This document shows, piece after piece, positions 5,875 to 9,003 of a DNA stretch of 9,003 nucleotides. The notes under the pieces are model-generated. The model saw only the letters and a list, made by a program, of their open reading frames with translations, made no database searches and was not told the origin of the DNA. The stretch is from Methanobacterium sp. UBA8 (lineage in GTDB: Archaea; Methanobacteriota; Methanobacteria; Methanobacteriales; Methanobacteriaceae). The DNA lies in contig DADN01000201.1 in the NCBI GenBank assembly GCA_002509665.1, positions 25,301 through 34,303 on the forward strand, read 5' to 3'. Positions within the stretch are counted from its first letter, which is position 1; each line of letters begins with the position of its first letter. The translations under genes and the position numbers were made by a program.

Positions 5875-6159
5875 ATGCCAGATTGGGAAAAATACCATAA
5901 AGGTAGCTGGGAAAATTACTGGAAGGATTACTGGAAAGAAAGTGCTGGAGCAGACTGGACAGAGCACGAAAGGAAATACAAGGAAATGGGTAAAATCATG
6001 AACAGATTAGGTGAAACCCAATTTAAAACAGCAGAGCTTATAATGCAGCTTGCAAATAAAAAAGAAGGAGAAGAATACGAAAAAGAAATAGACAGTTTAG
6101 AAAATGCTATAAAAGATCTGAGGACTGTTATAGATAAAAAACGCAGCGAATTAAAGTGA
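5875..6159 (+). CDS. Trp/Tyr-rich charged 94-residue protein, unknown function
   Basis: No family recognised. The protein has no signal peptide or membrane helix and should be cytosolic. Residues 1-30 are dense in aromatics (W4, Y7, W12, Y15, W16, Y19, W20, W28) set among Lys/Glu/Asp, with W12, W16 and W20 spaced every four residues so that they would line one face of a helix. YWKD and YWKE (15-22) are a direct copy, visible as a 12-bp tandem DNA repeat (5915-5926, 5927-5938). Residues about 30-94 are continuous charged helix with likely coiled coil at 65-94 (EYEKEIDSLENAIKDLRTV). A good Shine-Dalgarno lies 9 nt upstream. It is a single gene between ynfA (divergent) and mptE (convergent). The build suggests a small helical, oligomeric or surface-binding protein, such as a granule- or polymer-coating protein, but that is speculation. 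Confidence 0.78.
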   Translation: MPDWEKYHKGSWENYWKDYWKESAGADWTEHERKYKEMGKIMNRLGETQFKTAELIMQLANKKEGEEYEKEIDSLENAIKDLRTVIDKKRSELK

Positions 6160-6160
6160 T

Positions 6161-6196
6161 TAATTTAATTCCACTATCTTTTTTAAAATTAAATTA
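6161..6196. terminator. Possible terminator after the Trp-rich gene
   Basis: TAATTTAATT and its complement AATTAAATTA (6161-6170, 6187-6196) flank a 16-nt loop containing a run of six T. A T-run is the main signal for archaeal intrinsic termination; the stem is all A/T and weak. Confidence 0.35.
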
Positions 6197-6288
6197 TTTG
6201 AATGGATGGTTTCTTTTAATTTATAAGAAGGAATACTAGTCTTAAATTATAGTCAAGTTATTAAAGTGTATTGAACTTTTTTTAAACA

Positions 6289-7050
6289 TCATTCAAATTT
6301 GATATCATCAACACCAGGCACGCTTTCTCCACCAGACATATTAACTATTTTTATATTTTCATTTTCTGAAGCCCACTGGGTAAGTTTCTTGGCATAATTC
6401 AGCTTCATTTGTTTTATTTTATCTGCCTTTCCCTCTGATTCAGGTAAATCTGGCCTTGAGTATTTAGTTACAATATCTCCAAAGTCCATTCCTGCTAAAA
6501 TTATAAACCGTGCTCCAAGTTCAATTGCCAGAAAAATACAACGGTCCCCATCTGTAAATCCTCCGAAATTAGACACGTTTTCTAAAGGTACACTTTGAGT
6601 AGTTCCTAAAATTCGTTTTAGTTCTGGAACATATTCTTTTATTTTATCAATATTATTTCCATGGGCATGGACAACTAGAATCGCCCCTCGATCGTTAGCT
6701 TCTAGTATATCATCCATATTACCATCTAAATCTGTAACTATAATATCTGGAACTATATCTTTCTCTAAAAGTGCAGTTGTTGCCCCATCTGCTGCGATTA
6801 ATGTGAACTTATCTAAATTTAATTCTTCCAGTTGATCCAGTTCGTCCAGCTCTTCAATATTTCCTTTAAGGGAAGGTCCAGCTCCAAAAATAATTACCAT
6901 ATCTTTTATATTAGTTTCAGCAATGCTTGAACTGTTATCTTCATTTAAAAGGCTGTTCAATAGTTCTGCAGATTTTTCATCATCCTCTCGGCTGAAATCG
7001 AATTCTTTTAGTATTTTGTCATACCATGAAAACCAAGTATCAAGATTCAT
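6289..7050 (-). CDS. mptE: MptE-type 6-hydroxymethyl-7,8-dihydropterin pyrophosphokinase (DUF115)
   Basis: Transfers pyrophosphate from ATP to 6-hydroxymethyl-7,8-dihydropterin in tetrahydromethanopterin biosynthesis (the MptE family, founder MJ1634), doing in archaea the step that FolK does in bacteria. With this start the protein has 253 residues. Motifs: GAGPSLKG (56-63), AADGATTALL (86-95), VTDLDG (105-110), HAHGNN (128-133), a TDGDR (166-170) and AGMDFG (186-191), the usual Asp/His-rich active-site framework. The frame is open to an ATG at 7113 (274 residues), but family members as I recall begin near the sequence MNLDTWFSWYDKILKEF, and the extra 21 residues are low-complexity and AT-rich. 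Neither start has a Shine-Dalgarno, so the transcript may be leaderless or nearly so. It is divergent from the aminotransferase gene; a dyad sits between them. The N-terminus is uncertain; the family is not. Confidence 0.9.
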   Translation of the reverse strand: MNLDTWFSWYDKILKEFDFSREDDEKSAELLNSLLNEDNSSSIAETNIKDMVIIFGAGPSLKGNIEELDELDQLEELNLDKFTLIAADGATTALLEKDIVPDIIVTDLDGNMDDILEANDRGAILVVHAHGNNIDKIKEYVPELKRILGTTQSVPLENVSNFGGFTDGDRCIFLAIELGARFIILAGMDFGDIVTKYSRPDLPESEGKADKIKQMKLNYAKKLTQWASENENIKIVNMSGGESVPGVDDIKFE

Positions 7051-7138
7051 GAAAGTGGATATATTATTTTTAATAAATAAATCATTGGAATAAAAATTCA
7101 AATTTGGACACATGATTTAACCAAAATTTATGGTGATA

Positions 7139-7155
7139 AAATAGTTTGACTATTT
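7139..7155. repeat. Inverted repeat, 7-bp arms, in the mptE/aminotransferase gap
   Basis: AAATAGT and ACTATTT separated by TTG. It lies about 25 bp upstream of the plus-strand TATA candidate and about 90 bp before the mptE start, so it could be an operator serving either or both genes. Confidence 0.5.
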
Positions 7156-7178
7156 AAGAAAAAGCACTGACATAAAGG

Positions 7179-7184
7179 TATATT
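7179..7184 (+). promoter_or_regulatory. Candidate TATA box of the aminotransferase gene
   Basis: TATATT inside GGTATATTAC, predicting a start near 7206 and a leader of about 58 nt ending in a strong Shine-Dalgarno. Confidence 0.35.
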
Positions 7185-7251
7185 ACTGGTTAATTCAAAA
7201 CTTAATGTGTATCTCAAAAAGAGAATCAAGTTTAATGTAGTTTTTAATATT

Positions 7252-7257
7252 GGAGGT
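7252..7257 (+). promoter_or_regulatory. Shine-Dalgarno of the aminotransferase gene
   Basis: GGAGGT with 6 nt to the ATG at 7264. It selects this ATG over the in-frame GTG at 7207, which would put the ribosome site inside the coding region. Confidence 0.75.
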
Positions 7258-7263
7258 TTGAAA

Positions 7264-8412
7264 ATGGAGGAAACATTGCTAATGATACCCGGACCTACCA
7301 AAGTAGCTCCGCGAGTACTAAAAGCCATGTCAGATGCAGTGATGAACCACAGAAGTGCTCAATTCGCTGAGATTTTAACTGAAGTCAATGAAATGATGTC
7401 AGAAGTATTCCAGACTGAAAATCCATCTTATACAATAACCGGTTCTGGAACAGCTGCAATGGAAGCTGCAGTTGGAAATGTCCTTAATAAAGGCGACAAA
7501 ATTTTAAATATTGTTGGCGGGAAATTCGGAGAAAGATTTGCACAGATAGCTGAAGCTAATGGCGGTAATTCCGTTAAGCTTGATGTGGAATGGGGTAAAG
7601 CAGTAAATCCCAAAGATGTCAAAAATATTTTAGAAGAAGACGATGAAATTAAAGCTGTGACATTAGTTCACAACGAAACTTCAACAGGGGTCGCAAGCCC
7701 AATAGAAGAAGTAGGTAAAATTGTTAAAGATTATAACGCTTTATATGTTGTAGATACTGTTTCATCCCTTGGAGGGGACGACGTAGCTGTAGACGATTAT
7801 AACATTGATATTTGTGTAACAGGCTCACAGAAATGTCTTGCCGCACCGCCAGGAATGGCTGCAATCACAGTAAGTGATGATGCATGGGATGTAATCAATA
7901 AAGTAGACTCCAACTCATATTACTTGGACGTAAAGAAATACAAAAAATACGCAGGACATGCACCATCAGAAACTCCATACACACCTTCTGTATCCTTAAT
8001 GTACGCAATGCGCGAAGCATTAAATATGGTAATGGAAGAAGGTCTCGAAGCCAGAATAGAAAGGCACAAATTAGCTGCATCAGCTACAAGAAACGCTGTT
8101 AAAGCTCTTGGTCTTGAACTATTTGCTGACGAAGAGGTTTCATCTACAACAGTAACTGCTGTAAAAATGCCTGAAGGCGTAACTGATAAAGACATGAGGG
8201 GCACAATGAGAGATAAATATGGAATTGTGCTTGCCGGTGGTCAAGACCACTTAAAAGGCAATGTTTTCAGAATAGGCCACATGGGTAATGTTAACTACAG
8301 AGATCTTGTTGTTACAATGGCTGCCCTCGAGATGACCTTAAAAGGTCTTGGAAGTGATGTATGTCTCGGAAATGGAGTAGCAGCAGTAGAAGAGGCTTAT
8401 CTTATAGGATAA
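7264..8412 (+). CDS. Class V PLP aminotransferase (alanine-glyoxylate/serine-pyruvate type)
   Basis: 382 residues, a full-length fold-type I class V transaminase. Residues 9-12 PGPT open the family; GSGTAAMEA (60-68) binds the cofactor phosphate; HNETSTG (136-142) and D164 in VVDTVSSLGG contact the pyridine ring; K190 in TGSQKCL is the PLP Schiff-base lysine; R336 in FRIGHMG binds the substrate carboxylate. Homologues are annotated as alanine-glyoxylate or serine-pyruvate aminotransferases. In Methanococcales the related MJ0959-type enzyme is reported to be a broad-specificity aspartate aminotransferase that also makes phosphoserine from phosphohydroxypyruvate, so serine/cysteine or aspartate synthesis is as likely here. 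Substrate specificity cannot be read from the sequence. The codon use is the cleanest of the window, suggesting high expression. It is single-gene, with a T-tract terminator right after the stop. Confidence 0.93.
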   Translation: MEETLLMIPGPTKVAPRVLKAMSDAVMNHRSAQFAEILTEVNEMMSEVFQTENPSYTITGSGTAAMEAAVGNVLNKGDKILNIVGGKFGERFAQIAEANGGNSVKLDVEWGKAVNPKDVKNILEEDDEIKAVTLVHNETSTGVASPIEEVGKIVKDYNALYVVDTVSSLGGDDVAVDDYNIDICVTGSQKCLAAPPGMAAITVSDDAWDVINKVDSNSYYLDVKKYKKYAGHAPSETPYTPSVSLMYAMREALNMVMEEGLEARIERHKLAASATRNAVKALGLELFADEEVSSTTVTAVKMPEGVTDKDMRGTMRDKYGIVLAGGQDHLKGNVFRIGHMGNVNYRDLVVTMAALEMTLKGLGSDVCLGNGVAAVEEAYLIG

Positions 8413-8428
8413 TCTCTTTCTTTTTTTT
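8413..8428 (+). terminator. T-tract terminator of the aminotransferase gene
   Basis: Directly after TAA the plus strand reads TCTCTTTC and then eight T (8421-8428), the typical archaeal oligo-T termination signal without a stem. Confidence 0.6.
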
Positions 8429-8492
8429 ATCAAAGATCAAAAGCTTTTAATATCTCAAAATTTCTAATTTTATCAGTTACTTATTCTTATAT

Positions 8493-8528
8493 AAAAAATT
8501 AAAAATAAAGTAAAAAATGTTTTTTTAC
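8493..8528 (-). terminator. Terminator region of the sequon-rich surface protein gene
   Basis: On the minus strand the stop codon is followed by three T-runs (8517-8512, 8505-8501, 8498-8493). An 8-bp stem GTAAAAAA/TTTTTTAC around TGT (8510-8528) overlaps the stop codon. Several T-runs in series are typical of archaeal termination sites. Confidence 0.55.
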
Positions 8529-9003
8529 CAGAGCCAGTCTATCAATACATGCGCAACAAAACAACATGCTGCAATTACCCCACAAACTACAGCCCCTACA
8601 ACACATACTGTTTTAGTTACTCCTTCAGGAGCTACGGCAACACCAATTGCAAAACAGCCAGCTATAGCTGCAAAAACATAACCCGCATTCTCAATAGTAT
8701 TCAGAACATGGCTTTTAGTAGAATCTGTAGAGTTATCAGTTTGATTTAAAACTGCCCCATTTGCACCAGCTGCATTATTTAAAGCAGTGCCATTGGTATT
8801 AGTTTCATTCGTAACAGTTCCATTACCAGTTTCATTAAAATCAGTTTTGTTTTCATCAGTTACATTATTTAATATCGTTCCATTGATATTAGTTTCATTT
8901 TCAACTGTTTGATTAAAGGCTGTTTCATTTATAACAGTTTCATTACCATTTTGATTTAAAACTGTTCCATTTCCACCAGCTGCATTACTCATGTTTGTTT
9001 CAA
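8525..9003 (-). CDS. Asn/Thr-rich sequon-repeat membrane protein, cut by right edge
   Basis: Not recognised as a named family; it resembles the Asn/Thr-rich adhesin-like surface proteins common in Methanobacteriales. The frame is open to the window end. The ATG at 8992 lacks a Shine-Dalgarno, and the repeat pattern continues upstream of it (Glu-Thr-Asn), so the true start is probably beyond 9003. Counting from that Met, residues 1-90 hold 14 N-X-T/S sequons, mostly N-E-T, N-Q-T or N-G-T spaced five residues apart (17, 22, 27, 32, 37, then 48, 53 and 62, 67). Residues 91-102 are a linker, and two membrane helices follow (about 103-121 and 128-150) with five Cys (113, 130, 137, 143, 144), ending IDWLW. 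The sequons suggest an N-glycosylated extracellular head anchored by a C-terminal helical hairpin. A terminator region follows the stop. Confidence 0.72.
   Translation of the reverse strand, partial: ETNMSNAAGGNGTVLNQNGNETVINETAFNQTVENETNINGTILNNVTDENKTDFNETGNGTVTNETNTNGTALNNAAGANGAVLNQTDNSTDSTKSHVLNTIENAGYVFAAIAGCFAIGVAVAPEGVTKTVCVVGAVVCGVIAACCFVAHVLIDWLW
8726..9003 (-). repeat. Degenerate 15-nt/90-nt coding repeat (N-X-T array)
   Basis: The coding DNA repeats AATGAAACT-like units about every 15 nt. A longer copy exists at 90-nt distance: 8855-8899 (NETNINGTILNNVTD) and 8765-8809 (NETNTNGTALNNAAG). A third relative, SNAAGGNGTVLNQ (residues 2-14), matches NNAAGANGAVLNQ (72-84). Such arrays expand and shrink by slippage and recombination. 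Confidence 0.65.

Noticed and set aside
7207..7263. Longer aminotransferase reading frame with a GTG at 7207
   Set aside because: The family begins near the ETLLMIPGPT segment, and GGAGGT at 7252-7257 clearly serves the ATG at 7264.
7428..8204. Minus-strand frames opposite the aminotransferase (64, 61 and 94 codons)
   Set aside because: Antisense shadows of a conserved coding region, no ribosome sites, no plausible protein features.
8549..8749. 66-codon plus-strand frame opposite the sequon-rich protein
   Set aside because: A Cys/Tyr/Asn-rich translation that mirrors the repetitive antisense gene, with no ribosome site.
1..9003. Mobile elements, CRISPR array, toxin-antitoxin or defence genes, tRNA and rRNA
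   Set aside because: Searched by eye on both strands: no transposase or integrase motifs, no regularly spaced direct repeats outside coding regions, no tRNA-like arms with CCA or T-loop consensus.

Overview
The window looks like a piece of an archaeal chromosome, most likely a Methanobacterium-type methanogen (order Methanobacteriales). Pointers to this are a two-ring archaeal Cdc48/VAT ATPase, an archease, an Orc1/Cdc6 initiator paralogue of the Methanobacteriales Cdc6-2 kind, the methanopterin-pathway kinase MptE, archaeal TATA boxes, Shine-Dalgarno sites complementary to an archaeal 16S 3' end, T-rich terminators and very AT-rich gaps. The genus is inferred from protein resemblance alone.

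Left part (1-2514, minus strand): cdc48 is followed 63 nt downstream by the 5' end of an archease gene that runs off the left edge; the two look co-transcribed. A divergent control region (2515-2693) separates cdc48 from a 58-residue membrane miniprotein on the plus strand (2694-2870).

Middle (2948-4945, minus strand): an orc1/cdc6 gene, a 298-nt gap holding TATA boxes and two adjacent perfect dyads, a three-finger zinc-ribbon protein with a C-terminal membrane anchor, and directly upstream of that a previously uncalled 42-codon ORF with a very strong Shine-Dalgarno and a TTG start. About 335 nt of almost pure AT DNA follow. Then comes ynfA (minus strand, four-helix inner membrane protein), with an inverted repeat over its promoter.

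Right part: a Trp/Tyr-rich, highly charged 94-residue protein of unknown function (plus), mptE (minus), and divergently from mptE a class V aminotransferase (plus). The shared mptE/aminotransferase control region has a 7+7 bp dyad. At the right edge lies a minus-strand gene, cut by the window end. It encodes a surface-type protein with an N-X-T sequon array of five-residue period and two C-terminal membrane helices.

Most genes are housekeeping (protein remodelling, RNA ligation support, replication, cofactor and amino acid biosynthesis). They do not form a single pathway. I see no mobile element, CRISPR array, tRNA, rRNA or recognisable defence island. The least explained items are the small proteins, the sequon array and the dyads in the gaps.
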